Assembly (NCBI RefSeq): GCF_011764545.1
Contig: NZ_AP022870.1
Span: 248,001-312,000 of the forward strand
Length of the DNA stretch: 64,000 nucleotides
DNA from: Phytohabitans flavus
Lineage (GTDB): Bacteria; Actinomycetota; Actinomycetes; Mycobacteriales; Micromonosporaceae
Direction of reading: 5' to 3'
Part shown: positions 52,765 to 62,016 of the stretch, piece by piece
How the letters are laid out: each line of letters starts with the position of its first letter
How positions within the stretch are numbered: the stretch's first letter is position 1
The notes under the pieces: model-generated
What the model saw: the letters and a program-made list of their open reading frames with translations, nothing else
What the model was told of the DNA's origin: nothing
Database searches by the model: none
Program-made: the position numbers and the translations under genes

Positions 52765-53889
52765 TGTCACTCGGGTCGCCGACGATGCCGGCGAAGAGGG
52801 GCACCCCGGTCGGCGGGTGCGTGATCGCGAAGGCGAACGGGACGTCCGCGCTCACCGCCACGGTCGGTGGCGGGCGCCACGAGGTCAGCGACATCAGGCC
52901 GGTGGCGGCGGCCGCCTCGGTACCCCACTCGTCGACCGTGATGGTGGCCCGCTGCACGGCACCGTCGATGCGGAGCCCGGGGCGGATGCCACCGAGGTCC
53001 GCCCCCGCCTCGAAGACCGTCCGGAGACCGAGTGCCTTCATCGGCGGTACCAGATCAATGTGCGAGCCGTAATCGAAGCGCGGCATGGCCAGCCGGACGT
53101 AGACCGGCGCGAGTGATCGTGTGACGGCGGCGAGCAGGTCGGGCGCGAGCAGCGCGTCCGGCGCCTGGTCGTCCGCCGGCACGATGAGCCGCATGGCGAG
53201 GTCGGCGTCCTTGTAGGGCAGCTCGACGGCCTGCCAGCCCGGCCCGGCCGCGTAGGCGATGTCCGCGTCGAGGTGCATCATCGGCACCCGCACCGGACCG
53301 CCGGCGGCCGCGAAGTGCTCGTTGGCCGTCGCCGCCGGCTCGAACGGGTGGCGCCACTCGGCCTTGAGGTAGATCGCGTTGGCGAGCACCAGGAGGGTCT
53401 GGGGGAGAGGGCGTCGAAGAGGCGGGGGATCCGCCCGGCGGTGGCGTCGTGCACCCAGGCGTTGATGACCTCGGCGCCGTCGCGGCCGAAGTCGACCGGG
53501 TGCACGCCGCTGCCGTAGTGCGCGGCCAGCGTCTCCAGGAACGCGGCGCCGACCGGCAGGCCGTGCTGGGTGAAGAGGCCGTTGGCGACCCGGACGTGCG
53601 CGGTGGCGGTGGCCTGGGCGATCGCGTTGAACGCCCCGTGGAGGCCGTGCTCCGGAAAGCCGAAGACACGGTCGATCTCCGCGGCCGTCTCGCCGCCCGC
53701 GCCGGCCCGGGCCATCGCGAACGCGTACGCCAGGGAGAGGGGCGAGCACACCCAGTTGGTGGTGGTCGCCCGCTCGGCGAGCGCATGGCCCACCCCGGTC
53801 ACGCCGCCGGCCACCTCGGCGATCGGGGCGTCCCCGGGCGGCGTGGCCCGCTCGACGCCGTCGGCCGTGAGGGTCGGGACGGCAGCCAT
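52733..53889 (-). pseudogene. Serpin-family serine protease inhibitor, frame broken by one missing base
   Basis: With one C restored in the CTCCCCCAG run at about 53400, the protein has 385 residues, normal for serpins. The N-terminal frame has NWVCSPLSLAYAFAMARAGA and GLFTQHGLPVGAAFLETLAA. The other frame continues TLLVLANAIYLKAEWRHPFE, VPMMHLDADIAYAAGPGWQA, ITVDEWGTEAAAATGLMS (the hinge) and PFAFAITHPPTGVPLFAGIV. The reactive loop follows the hinge at TSWRPPPT. There is no signal peptide, so it acts in the cytoplasm or is released by lysis. The Ala-rich hinge suggests an inhibitory serpin. The broken frame is probably a sequence error. Confidence 0.85.
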
Positions 53890-53970
53890 GCGTACAAGAC
53901 TAAATGGCCGCGGCCGGCTTGACGCCGGCCGCGGCCACTCGTGTTGCCTTATGGATATCGATCGTCAGCG

Positions 53971-54792
53971 TCAGCCGCTGTAGCCACGCTCGGCGATCCA
54001 GTTGGCGAGCGAGATGGTGCTCATCCAGTAGGTGCCACCGTTCGCCGGGTCGGCCGGGTCGGCGATCTGGACCGTACGGCCCTGGTCGCGGTAGCCCACG
54101 ACGGTCAGGTAGTGCCCACCCTCGTACGAGTGCGCCTTACCGTCCTCGTCGATGGCCGTGCCCTTGATGTTGGCCACGATCGGGTGGCCATTGCTCAGGG
54201 CGCGCACCGCGTCCGCCTGGAGGCGGTCCATCTCAGCGGGCTTCGCGGCCGAACCCGGGATCTCCCGCGTCTGGTAGAAGTTCGTGCCGGTCATCTCGTT
54301 CAGCACACGCGTGGTCTCGTGCGCCGAGTTGGTGCCGGCCTCGGTCGTGCCCAGCTTCTTGGCCAGTTCCTCCTGGCTCGGTGCCGGCCCGTGCGCGGAG
54401 AGCGCGATGCGGGTCGCCGCCGGGGCACAGAAGTAGAACGTGCTCTGCTCCTGGTAGCCGATGCCAACCTGGGCCTCGCTCTTAGGCGCGGCCGCCGGCT
54501 TGGCGTCGGCCTTCTTGGCGTCGGCCGGCTTGGAGTCGGTCTTCTGGACGCTGACCGGCTTCACATCGGTCGGCTTGGCGTCGTTCGCCGGCTTCGCGGC
54601 CGCGTCACTCTTGGCGGCGACGGTGACCGTCGAGGCGGGCGGCGCCGCGCTGGCCGGGTCGCTCGCTGCCTGGATAGCTAGCGGGCCACCGACGGTGCCG
54701 GCCGCGACTGCCAACCCAGCGGCGAACATGGCATGCCGTTGGAGCCGGTTCCGGTCGACGGAGAACAGCGATCGATCGAAGACGCGCTTCAT
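53971..54792 (-). CDS. Secreted C39-family cysteine peptidase-like protein
   Basis: A 273-residue exported protein. Signal segment to about residue 45, a Lys/Ala/Asp-rich linker of PADAKK-like repeats (about 50-105), then a C39-like papain fold. Catalytic Cys lies in FYFCAPAATRIAL (about residue 121), His in YEGGHYLTVVGY (about 225) and Asp in IADPADPANGG. Proteins of this kind hydrolyse unknown extracellular peptides and lack a transporter domain. ATG 54792 follows AAAGGG. Confidence 0.85.
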   Translation of the reverse strand: MKRVFDRSLFSVDRNRLQRHAMFAAGLAVAAGTVGGPLAIQAASDPASAAPPASTVTVAAKSDAAAKPANDAKPTDVKPVSVQKTDSKPADAKKADAKPAAAPKSEAQVGIGYQEQSTFYFCAPAATRIALSAHGPAPSQEELAKKLGTTEAGTNSAHETTRVLNEMTGTNFYQTREIPGSAAKPAEMDRLQADAVRALSNGHPIVANIKGTAIDEDGKAHSYEGGHYLTVVGYRDQGRTVQIADPADPANGGTYWMSTISLANWIAERGYSG

Positions 54793-55902
54793 AAGGGGAA
54801 CCCTTTCGTTTGGGGGATACGGCGCCTCGGGGGTGAGGGCCGCTTTTCGCGCGCACGGAAGCCTGTTTCGCGCTTCCGTGATTTCGCGCTGAGCGGCGCC
54901 TCCCGAAATGAGGCCCGCTCCAGACGCGCACCGTCCTCGGGGTGAGGCCGAGCGCGTGCGACACCTCGCTGAGGGCCGCGGGTCGCGCACGCGACATCTC
55001 TTGGTACTGGCCGCGAACGCAACGGCACGCGCGGTGAGGTTCCGGCGTGCCAGCGGATTTCAACCGGCCGGCGACCCGATCCATTCCCAGGCCCCGGGCG
55101 GGTCCCGCGCCACTGGCCGGCATGGCCCGGACGTCCCATCTGTGCGGGACGACCCTGCCCATTTGCTTGGTCTGTCCGGTTATGTACTTAACCCGGACGG
55201 CGATCGTGGCGGGGTCCACCGGCCTCCGGGGGATCAGCCCGCCGGACCGCCCGCCCCCGGCCCGCGGGTCATGTGGACGGGGCCTTGGGGTCCAGGTGCG
55301 GTCGGCCCGGCGGGCCGGCTATGTGGGCCGGTCAGGTCACTGGGCCGTCCGTATGGTCCTTCCTCGTCACGTGCCAGAAGCCGGCAACGGCTACCACCGC
55401 ACCCAAGAAGGCGACAAACGGCGGCACGATCGCGGCCGCGATGGCAAGTGCGACGAATCCGATGACGATGGCCCAGAAGACCCGCGTGCCCCCACTCACG
55501 TACCACTCCCGTGTTGCGGTTGTGGCCGGCGCAGGGGGCCCCGGCGATGCGGGTTCGACGACCCGCACAGGAGGTAGAACGAGCGACCGCCCATGGGGGC
55601 GCGGCTACCTTCTCACCTGCGAACCCATCTCAACGCCGGCCCCCGGCCGGGTATGCCGCCGAGCTACGGCGTTATGCGCCACCCCATGCCCGACCGCCGG
55701 CTCCGGGCCTAGATGTCTTGGACGTGACGCCCGCGACCGGTGCGACGATCGAGCCGGATGTGACGCTGGGCGGTGGCGCTTTGGGCGATTCAGCAAACGC
55801 TCTATGCGCCGAACCGGACGCCGAAGACATGAGCGCCCTTGAGTCGCTCGCGCAAGCGGGCGAAGCCGTCATAAAGCGGGCATCCGGGTCAGGTCGGAAG
55901 GG
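54793..55902. other. Gene-poor region upstream of the C39 gene
   Basis: About 1.1 kb with only one plausible small gene (55332-55499). Near the C39 gene, CACGGAAGC and GCTTCCGTG (54854-54880) form a 9-bp hairpin inside its probable leader. At about 55167-55195 GTCCGGTTA and TTAACCCGGAC flank a short AT-rich core. The rest shows no recognisable gene. Confidence 0.5.
55332..55499 (-). CDS. Small membrane protein (55 aa), hypothetical
   Basis: Begins at GTG 55499 after GGGAG and encodes two hydrophobic helices (TRVFWAIVIGFVALAIAAAI, PPFVAFLGAVVAVAGFW) and a charged tail (HVTRKDHTDGPVT). Helix spacing and a charged end fit a real small membrane protein. No family recognised. An upstream in-frame GTG at 55568 is less likely, as it has no ribosome site. 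Confidence 0.45.
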   Translation of the reverse strand: MSGGTRVFWAIVIGFVALAIAAAIVPPFVAFLGAVVAVAGFWHVTRKDHTDGPVT

Positions 55903-56645
55903 TCAGGCGGACGCGGGCACCGGCTCGGTTGTGGCGGCGCGGGCGGCGCGGCGGGATCGGCGCCACTTCGTGACGATGATCGTGCTGGCTACCAAGCCGA
56001 GGCCGGCCGGGGCGATCGCGAGCCAGTTGATGTCGCCGGGTGACGCCACCGCGGCGCCCATCGCGGCGTACCCGAAGGCGGACGGGACCGAGGCGAGCAC
56101 GCTGCCGATCAGGAATGGGCGGAGCCGGGCTCCGGTCGTGCCGTACCCGTAGCTGATCAGGCCGAAGCCGCCGACCGGGAGCAGGCGTACGGTCACCACG
56201 CCCAGCACGCTCTGCCGGGCGAACCAGCCGTCCAGGCGGGCGAGCCGGCCGCGTACCCGTTCGGCCACGAAGGCGCGGCCCAGCAGCCGGCCGACCCCGA
56301 AGCCGAGCGCGGCGGCGAGCAGTGCGGCCCCCAGCGCGTAGCTGGCACCCCGACCGTGCCGAAGAGCGCGCCCCACGCGAACGAGACAAGCGTGCGGGGG
56401 ACGAGTACCACCATCATCAGCGCGCCGAGCACGATGGCCGCCGGCGGCGCGAACGGGCCCAGCCGGTCGACAAGGCGGGGCGCGGTGGCCAGGTCGGGCT
56501 GGGGCAGGAAGAGCACGCTGACGGCGCAGGCGGCCAGGATCGCCAGCAGCAGCAAGAACCGCGCCACCGACCGCTGCCGCATCAGCGCCGGCCAGGTGCG
56601 CGGCGGCGGGAGCGCGCGTACCAGCGCGCCGAGGCGGGCCGTCAC
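55903..56645 (-). pseudogene. TVP38/TMEM64 (DedA-like) membrane protein, frame broken by one missing base
   Basis: The N-terminal frame has two helices (ARFLLLLAILAACAVSVLFL, AIVLGALMMVVLVPRTLVSF) and FAWGALFGTVGV. The other frame continues ASYALGAALLAAALGFGVGR, then RLLPVGGFGLISYGYGTT and a last helix. They join at about 56348 if one G is restored in GGGGTGCC. Repaired, it is a 247-residue SNARE-associated-fold protein, probably handling lipids. GTG 56645 overlaps the gatD stop by 4 bp, so it belongs to the murT-gatD operon. Confidence 0.82.
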
Positions 56646-57358
56646 GCCGCCGCCGTGGCAGCCATGCGCTCCGCCCGGAGGCGGTCGGCCCACGTGTCGT
56701 CGAGCGGGGGCAGCGTGTCGTACCCGGTGGCCCACCGCAGCAGCAGGTCGGCGATGGCCGGGTTGCGGGACAGGGCCGGGCCGTGCGAGTACGTGCCGAG
56801 CAGCTTGCCCCGCCACGCGCCCTCGGTCGCGCCGTCGTTGCCGATGCCGGTGCTGACCCGGGCCAGCGGCGAGACGCTGGGGCCGAGGTGGGTACGGCCA
56901 CCGTGGTTTTCGAACCCGGTCAGCGGGGGCAGCCCCAGCCGCGGGTCGATCGGGCCGCCCAGCTCCCCGACCGCACGGGTGGGTCCGCGGTCGGAGCGGA
57001 AGTCGAGCAGGTCGAGGCCGGCGTACTGGGTGCCCTTGGCGAAGAACGAGCCGCCGAGCAGCTGGTACCCCGCGCACACCGCGAACACCACCGAGCCCTG
57101 CGCCACCGCGCGGTGCAGGCCGCCGTCCGCGATCAGCCGCTGCGCCGCGAGCGCCTGCGGGCCGTCCTCGCCGCCGCCGACCAGGTAGATGTCGGCGGTG
57201 GTGGGCATCGGCTGGTCGGAGCGCACCTCCACCGTCCGGACCGGCAGCCCGCGCAGCGCGGCCCGGCGGGCGAGGATGAGCATGTTGCCCCGGTCGCCGT
57301 ACGTGGACAGCAGGTCCGGATAGATCCAGACAATGCTGATGATGCTGTCAGAGGACAC
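56642..57358 (-). CDS. gatD: GatD, glutaminase subunit of lipid II isoglutaminyl synthase
   Basis: A 238-residue class I glutamine amidotransferase of the CobB/CobQ-like type. The nucleophile is in VVFAVCAGYQLLGG (Cys about 94) and the His in LGTYSHGPALSRN (about 191); YGDRGNMLILARRAALRG is typical of GatD. It releases ammonia from glutamine, which MurT uses to amidate D-Glu of lipid II to D-isoglutamine. GTG 57358 overlaps the murT stop by 11 bp. Confidence 0.93.
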   Translation of the reverse strand: MSSDSIISIVWIYPDLLSTYGDRGNMLILARRAALRGLPVRTVEVRSDQPMPTTADIYLVGGGEDGPQALAAQRLIADGGLHRAVAQGSVVFAVCAGYQLLGGSFFAKGTQYAGLDLLDFRSDRGPTRAVGELGGPIDPRLGLPPLTGFENHGGRTHLGPSVSPLARVSTGIGNDGATEGAWRGKLLGTYSHGPALSRNPAIADLLLRWATGYDTLPPLDDTWADRLRAERMAATAAA

Positions 57359-58583
57359 GGTCGAGCTCCGCTCGGATGTCTTGGAACGCGGTGTAGTTGG
57401 CGATCACTTCCAGCCGGCCCGGCGGTACGAGCTTCACCGCCTCGCCGAATGTTCGTACGTGCTGGAAGGGCACCTCGTTCACCTCGAGGCGTACTGCCAG
57501 GTCATACGCACGGTCACCGGTGATGAGGACCTGGCGGCCGCGCAGGGGGCTGAAGTCGACGTCGAACAGCCACGACGTGTCGAGCCCGTCGGGGTCGCGT
57601 GCGTTGATCGACAGCAGGGTCGGCGCCACATCGGCCATGTCGAACGCCTCAAGCCAGCTCGCCGGGTTCTTGGCGAGCAGCAGCCGGATGTTGCGGCCCT
57701 CGCGGACCACCTGCGCGTACCGGCCGGCGACCGAGGCCACCGTGGAAAGCCGGGAGACCGCGTCGGTCGGGCGGACGCCGAACTGGGCCGCCACGGCGAG
57801 CGCGGTGGCCGCGTTGCCGAGGTTGACCCGGCCGGGGAGCTGGAGCGAGACCTTGTGCCACGCGCCGCGGGGGTCGACCACGCCGTCGTCCTCGACCACC
57901 CACTGCGGGACGGGCCGGCGCAACGAGCAGCCGGTGCACCACCACTGGTCGGCTTGGCGCTCGATCGGCGAGCCGCACTCGGGACAAACCCACGAGTCGT
58001 CATGCCACCGCTGGCCGGCGCTAAACCAGGTGACGGCCGGCGAACCGGCCGAGGCCCACACGACCATCGGGTCGTCCGCGTTGGCCACCACGTGTACGCC
58101 AGGGTGCTTGGCGAGTGCGGTGCGCCACATCTGGGCCATCATCGCGACCTCTTTGGCCCGGTCGAGCTGGTCGCGGGAGAGGTTGAGCAGGGCCACCACG
58201 CGCGGCTCGGTGGCGATCAGCACCTGCGCCAGGTAGTGCTCGTCGACCTCCAGCACCGCGTACGGCGTCTGGCCCGCCTTGGCGAGCGCCGAGGTGTGGC
58301 CCGTCGGCATGTTGGCGCCGAAGCCGTTGGTCGCCACCGGTCCGAGCACGCCCACGGCGGCCGCCGCCAGCCGGGTCGTGGTCGTCTTGCCGTTGGTACC
58401 AGAGATGAGTGCGATCGAGCGCCCGGCCGCCAAGTGAGCGAGGAGGTCGGGGTCGATCTTCAGGCCGATCCAGCCGCCGATCACCGAACCGTCGCCGCGC
58501 CCCGCCGCTCGCGACAGGGCGGCCGCCGTGCGGGAGACCGAGCTGGCGACCTTCGCCCGCAGGGGCATCTTGCCGTCTGTCAC
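57348..58583 (-). CDS. murT: MurT, Mur-ligase subunit of lipid II isoglutaminyl synthase
   Basis: A 411-residue Mur-ligase-like protein. ATP-binding ISGTNGKTTTTRLAAAA is near residue 57; AVLEVDEHYLAQVL and LLNLSRDQLDRAKEV follow; a Cys4 zinc ribbon (CPECGSP near 199 and CTGC near 215) is inserted as in known MurT. C-terminal domain: NYTAFQDIRAELD, with the Asp that completes the amidotransferase site. Acts with GatD on lipid II. GTG 58583 is the start. Confidence 0.94.
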   Translation of the reverse strand: MTDGKMPLRAKVASSVSRTAAALSRAAGRGDGSVIGGWIGLKIDPDLLAHLAAGRSIALISGTNGKTTTTRLAAAAVGVLGPVATNGFGANMPTGHTSALAKAGQTPYAVLEVDEHYLAQVLIATEPRVVALLNLSRDQLDRAKEVAMMAQMWRTALAKHPGVHVVANADDPMVVWASAGSPAVTWFSAGQRWHDDSWVCPECGSPIERQADQWWCTGCSLRRPVPQWVVEDDGVVDPRGAWHKVSLQLPGRVNLGNAATALAVAAQFGVRPTDAVSRLSTVASVAGRYAQVVREGRNIRLLLAKNPASWLEAFDMADVAPTLLSINARDPDGLDTSWLFDVDFSPLRGRQVLITGDRAYDLAVRLEVNEVPFQHVRTFGEAVKLVPPGRLEVIANYTAFQDIRAELDRVL

Positions 58584-58957
58584 GGAGGCGAGGTTACCAA
58601 CGATCTCTGGATCTTCGCCGCACCGCCGGATAGCCGTCCTTGAACGCCCTGTACGCCACGAAGTGTGTGGTGATACTCACCGTGATTGGTAGACGGAACG
58701 TGAACGGCGCTACTACTTAGTGTGCTGGCATTTAGGACAGTGCCCTTCGCGTGCGCTCATTCAGAGTCGTGCCAACTTCGCTCCGCAAGATCTTCATCAC
58801 TCTATGTCAGTGAGGGCATCGGCTACAAACGTTGGGCCGGGTCGAAGTCCCGGCCGCACCGCCGGGACACGCCGAGCCCTGCCCACCCGTCCGGTGCGGA
58901 CACTGGAGACACACAACGGCATAGCGGGCAGGGACGGGGGACCCAAGATTTGTGGTC

Positions 58958-59126
58958 CTGGGGTCTGTCTGGTGGATCTTGCGGGTGCGAGGCGAGGTCC
59001 AGGCGGCGTCCGGGGGTGCCGGACGGAAGGTCGCATACCGGTGTTGTATGTGGCCTTTCGTCCGGTGCCGCTGGTCGTCGTCTGGACCCGCCGCAGCCCC
59101 GCAAAGATCTGCCAGACAGACCCCAG
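58958..59126. repeat. Long imperfect inverted repeat, about 80-bp arms
   Basis: The left arm begins CTGGGGTCTGTCTGGTGGAT; the complement of the right arm begins CTGGGGTCTGTCTGGCAGAT. They stay alignable for about 80 bp (roughly 80% identity by eye) and end at GCATAC / ACATAC around a 7-base centre. No transposase. It looks like a MITE-type element or a duplicated regulatory segment. Confidence 0.75.
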
Positions 59127-59240
59127 CCCGCCGGGGAGGAGACCGGCCGGGCTGAGGCCTTGGGGTGAAGCCGCCACGGCGGCCGGGCAATCCTTCCCGC
59201 CCGAACCCGACAGCTGACCTCGCAGGCGTGCCGGAGGGAA
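59100..59240 (+). ncRNA. c-di-AMP (ydaO/yuaA-type) riboswitch
   Basis: The 3' half matches the conserved actinobacterial ydaO core: TTGGGGTGAAGCC, a GCC/GGC helix, then CCGCCCGAACCCGACAGCTG, ACCTCGCAGGCGTGCCGGAG and the ribosome site. It lies directly before a secreted NlpC/P60 cell-wall hydrolase, the usual target of this riboswitch in actinomycetes. c-di-AMP binding normally turns expression off. The 5' boundary is approximate and runs into the right arm of the inverted repeat. Confidence 0.8.
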
Positions 59241-59248
59241 TCGATACC

Positions 59249-60071
59249 GTGCACGAACTCTGTTCGGGCGGGCGAAGCCTGCCCTCTAAACGCCGGGCCC
59301 GCGGGCTCGCTCTCGCGGTTGGGCTCTGCGTCTGCGCCGGCCAGCTCCTGGCCGGCCCGGCACTCGCCGCGCCCGCGCCCGCGCCGAACGCCCCGGGGCC
59401 GTCGCGGCGACCGCCGCAACGATCGCGCCGCGCGTGACGATCAAGCCCAGCACGACGCGCCTGGCGTGGGGCTCCACGCTGATGCTCACCGCCACGATCA
59501 CTGACCCGAGGACCGGTAAGCCGGTGTGGGGTGGCACCGTGCAGTTCCAGGTCCGCAAGGGCAACAAGTGGGTCAGCACCGGCACCCGCCCCGTCTACTC
59601 CACCGGCAAGTCGATCCTCTCGATCAAGCCGTCCGAGAGCCGCCTGTACCGGGCTGTCTACAGTGGGCGCGGCGCGTACCGGGCAACCGCCACCGGCAAG
59701 GTCAAGGTGTCCGTGGTGAACAGCCGGGCCAGGGTGCTCGCCGAGGCCCGTAAGCACATCGGCAAGCCGTACCGGTTCGGCGCCTCCGGCCCTCGGCCTT
59801 CGACTGCTCGGGCTTCACCAAGTACGTGTACCGGAAGGCCACCGGGCGGGTGCTCCCGCACAAGGCCAACGAGCAGCAGCGCTCCGGCACGGGGGTCGCC
59901 AAGAACAAGGTGCTCCCCGGTGACCTGATCGTCATCCGCTCCGGCTCGTACGGCACGCACGTCGGCATCTACGCCGGCGGCGGCTACATGTACGACTCGC
60001 CGCGCCCGGGGGTGCGGGTCGGCAAGCACAAGATCTGGTCGCGCAACTACGTCGTGCGCCGACTGGCCTGA
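59249..60071 (+). pseudogene. Secreted NlpC/P60 cell-wall endopeptidase, frame broken twice by single missing bases
   Basis: Three consecutive frames encode one protein. Signal peptide (LALAVGLCVCAGQLLAGPAL) to about 59398; then TIAPRVTIKPSTTRLAWGST with an Ig-like domain (VQFQVRKGNKWVSTGTRPVY) to RKHIGKPYRFGASGP; then, after about 59793, FDCSGFTKYVYRKATGRVLP, PGDLIVIRSGSYGTHVGIYA and GGGYMYDSPRPGVRV. Catalytic Cys is in FDCSG and His in THVGIY. Restoring one base in CCCCGGGG and one C in GGCCCTCGG gives a continuous protein of 274 residues. GTG 59249 follows GGAGGG. It cleaves peptidoglycan stem peptides; the riboswitch ties it to c-di-AMP. Confidence 0.87.
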
Positions 60072-60122
60072 CCCCGAACCCTCCACTTCCCTCCCCATCC
60101 CCCGGCACCACCACATCCCCCA

Positions 60123-60162
60123 ACGATCCAGGGCAAGCCCGTCCGGGTTTGCCCTGGATCGT
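60123..60162 (+). terminator. Terminator hairpin after the NlpC/P60 gene
   Basis: ACGATCCAGGGCAAGCCCG pairs with CGGGTTTGCCCTGGATCGT (one G-T pair), followed by GTTTAGG. It separates the hydrolase from the cell-division cluster. Confidence 0.85.
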
Positions 60163-60282
60163 GTTTAGGCCCCAATGGCGAGCGGCGCGTGTCGCCATCC
60201 AGACCCTCCACCACGCCCCACCGCGTTTGACGTGCACTTTTGTCAACGGAGTCAGCCGAGCAACGCTGCGATTCCGGTTGCG

Positions 60283-60317
60283 AGTGGAGGGAAGTGGAGT
60301 ACAGTGGGGCGCAGTGG
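60283..60317 (+). promoter_or_regulatory. MraZ operator: four AGTGG repeats with 10-bp period
   Basis: AGTGG occurs at 60283, 60293, 60303 and 60313, exactly one helical turn apart (AGTGGAGGGA, AGTGGAGTAC, AGTGGGGCGC, AGTGGCAGGG). MraZ of Escherichia coli binds TGGGN repeats with a 5-base spacer, the same period. The array lies 82 bp before the mraZ start, so autoregulation is likely. Confidence 0.8.
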
Positions 60318-60398
60318 CAGGGTTACTCACCGGAGGGACCTGCCGGCCCCGGGGGACAGCGGCTCCGCGAAAGCCGCCGAAGGGCGAGGGGTGGGCCG

Positions 60399-60830
60399 AT
60401 GTTTCTCGGCACCCACACTCCGCGCCTGGACGAAAAGGGCCGGTTGATCCTTCCGGCGAAGTTTCGAGACGAGCTGGCGGGAGGTGTCGTGATCACGAAA
60501 GGGCAGGAGCGCTGCCTCTACGTCTTCCCAACGCCCGAGTTCCAGCGGATCGCGGGCCAGTTGCGCGAGACGCCGATGACGCACAAGGCGGCGCGGGCCT
60601 ACAGCCGGGTGTTCTTCGCGAGCGCCCACGACGAGGTGCCCGACAAGCAGGGCCGGGTGACGATCCCGGGCCACCTGCGGGAGTACGCCGGGCTGAGCCG
60701 TGAACTCGTCGTGATCGGTGCGAGCACCCGGGTGGAGATCTGGGACAAGCAAGCGTGGGACACCTATCTCTCCGAGAGCGAAGACGACTTCGCGGGCATC
60801 GAGGAGGGGGTGCTGCCCGGAGGACTGTAA
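60399..60830 (+). CDS. mraZ: MraZ, transcriptional regulator of the division and cell-wall cluster
   Basis: A 143-residue protein with two SpoVT/AbrB-like halves: [40 protein letters not shown], and [28 protein letters not shown]. The DEKGR and DKQGR pairs are the DNA-binding loops. It is the first gene of the cluster and represses it through the repeats upstream. ATG 60399 follows GGGCGAGGGG. Confidence 0.96.
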   Translation: MFLGTHTPRLDEKGRLILPAKFRDELAGGVVITKGQERCLYVFPTPEFQRIAGQLRETPMTHKAARAYSRVFFASAHDEVPDKQGRVTIPGHLREYAGLSRELVVIGASTRVEIWDKQAWDTYLSESEDDFAGIEEGVLPGGL

Positions 60831-61017
60831 GGGCTGGCAGACGCCGTACTGCGAGATCTCCAGCCGCTCCTGCTCCTGGCATCTCTTCCCCGATGCCAGG
60901 CGCGTCCCGGCCTCCCGCGAAGGAGGCTCACGGAAGGGCGGATGGGGATCTGGCAGTACGGCGCACGGTTCTTCAGGCACCGGGCGCATGCGCACGGGCG
61001 GGTCACTGGGGGTCGAG

Positions 61018-62016
61018 ATGGGGGAGCTGCGCGGTACTCACGTACCTGTGCTGCTAGAGCGGTGCCTCACGCTGCTCGCGCCCGCGCTCGACCGGGGTGA
61101 CCGCACGACCGTGCACGTGGATGCCACCCTCGGCCTCGGCGGTCACGCCGAGGCGGTGCTCCGGGCACATCCGCGGACCGTCCTCGTCGGACTGGACCGG
61201 GACCAGGAGGCGCTCGCCCACGCGCGGGCGCGGCTGGAGCCCTTCGCCGACCGCGTCCACCTTGTGCACGCGGTCTACGACGAGCTGCCCCAGGTGCTCG
61301 ACCGGCTCGGCTACGAGCGGGTCGACGGGGTGCTCTTCGACCTCGGGGTCTCGTCCCTTCAGCTCGACGCGCCCGACCGCGGGTTCGCGTACTCGCGGGA
61401 CGCGCCCCTGGACATGCGCATGGACCAGACCCGCGGCCGTACGGCCGAAGAGGTCGTCAACACGTACGAGGCGCCCGACCTGACGAGGGTGCTGCGGGTG
61501 TACGGCGAGGAGAAGTTCGCCGCACGGATCACCGCGTCGATCCTGCGGGAGCGGGCAAGGACGCCCATCACCTCGTCGGCACGGTTGGCCGAGTTGGTGC
61601 GGGACGCGATACCCGCGCCGGCCCGGCGCACCGGGGGGCACCCCGCCAAGAGAACGTTCCAGGCACTTCGCATCGAGGTGAATGGCGAGCTGGCCGCGCT
61701 GGAGACGGCACTGCCAGCCGCGCTCGACGCCCTCGCGCCGGGCGGCCGCGTGGTGATCCTGTCCTACCACTCGCTGGAGGACCGGATCACCAAGCGGGCG
61801 CTCGCCGCCCGGGCGCGGAGCACCGGGCCGGTCGACCTACCGGTCGAGCTGCCCGGCACCGGGCCGACGCTGCGGCTGCTCAGCCGCGGCGCCGAGCTCC
61901 CGAGCGACGAGGAGGTCGCGGAGAACCCGCGCGCCGCATCGGTGCGGCTGCGGGCCGCGGCCCGGATCGAAGAGGGGAGGGGACATGAACGCCGTTGGGC
62001 GCACGAGCGCCAATAG
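61018..62016 (+). CDS. rsmH: RsmH (MraW), 16S rRNA m4C1402 methyltransferase
   Basis: A 332-residue SAM methyltransferase. [17 protein letters not shown] at the N-terminus, [15 protein letters not shown] (motif I), [56 protein letters not shown] and [15 protein letters not shown] are family signatures. It methylates N4 of C1402 in the ribosomal P site. ATG 61018 follows GGGGG by 5 bp; ATG 60988 is a longer alternative. Its 3' end overlaps the start of ftsL by 32 bp. Confidence 0.95.
   Translation: MGELRGTHVPVLLERCLTLLAPALDRGDRTTVHVDATLGLGGHAEAVLRAHPRTVLVGLDRDQEALAHARARLEPFADRVHLVHAVYDELPQVLDRLGYERVDGVLFDLGVSSLQLDAPDRGFAYSRDAPLDMRMDQTRGRTAEEVVNTYEAPDLTRVLRVYGEEKFAARITASILRERARTPITSSARLAELVRDAIPAPARRTGGHPAKRTFQALRIEVNGELAALETALPAALDALAPGGRVVILSYHSLEDRITKRALAARARSTGPVDLPVELPGTGPTLRLLSRGAELPSDEEVAENPRAASVRLRAAARIEEGRGHERRWAHERQ

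Larger units (their letters stand above)
58584..59248. other. Divergent intergenic region with long inverted repeat and riboswitch
   Basis: 665 bp between murT (left) and the NlpC/P60 gene (right). It holds the 58958-59126 inverted repeat and a c-di-AMP riboswitch. No coding frame with family features was found. The murT promoter must lie in 58584-58950 but was not assigned. Confidence 0.7.
60072..60398. other. Control region of the mraZ cluster
   Basis: Holds the terminator of the NlpC/P60 gene (60123-60162), the inverted motif TTGAC-N10-GTCAA (60225-60244) and the four-fold AGTGG array (60283-60317). A good -10 box was not identified. Confidence 0.6.

Noticed and set aside
54605..55219. 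Minus-strand open frame of 204 codons upstream of the C39 peptidase, with an HTH-like stretch (ALSEVSHALGLTPRTVRVW)
   Set aside because: It overlaps the start and signal peptide of the C39 gene, has no ribosome site, and the HTH resemblance is too short to support a gene.
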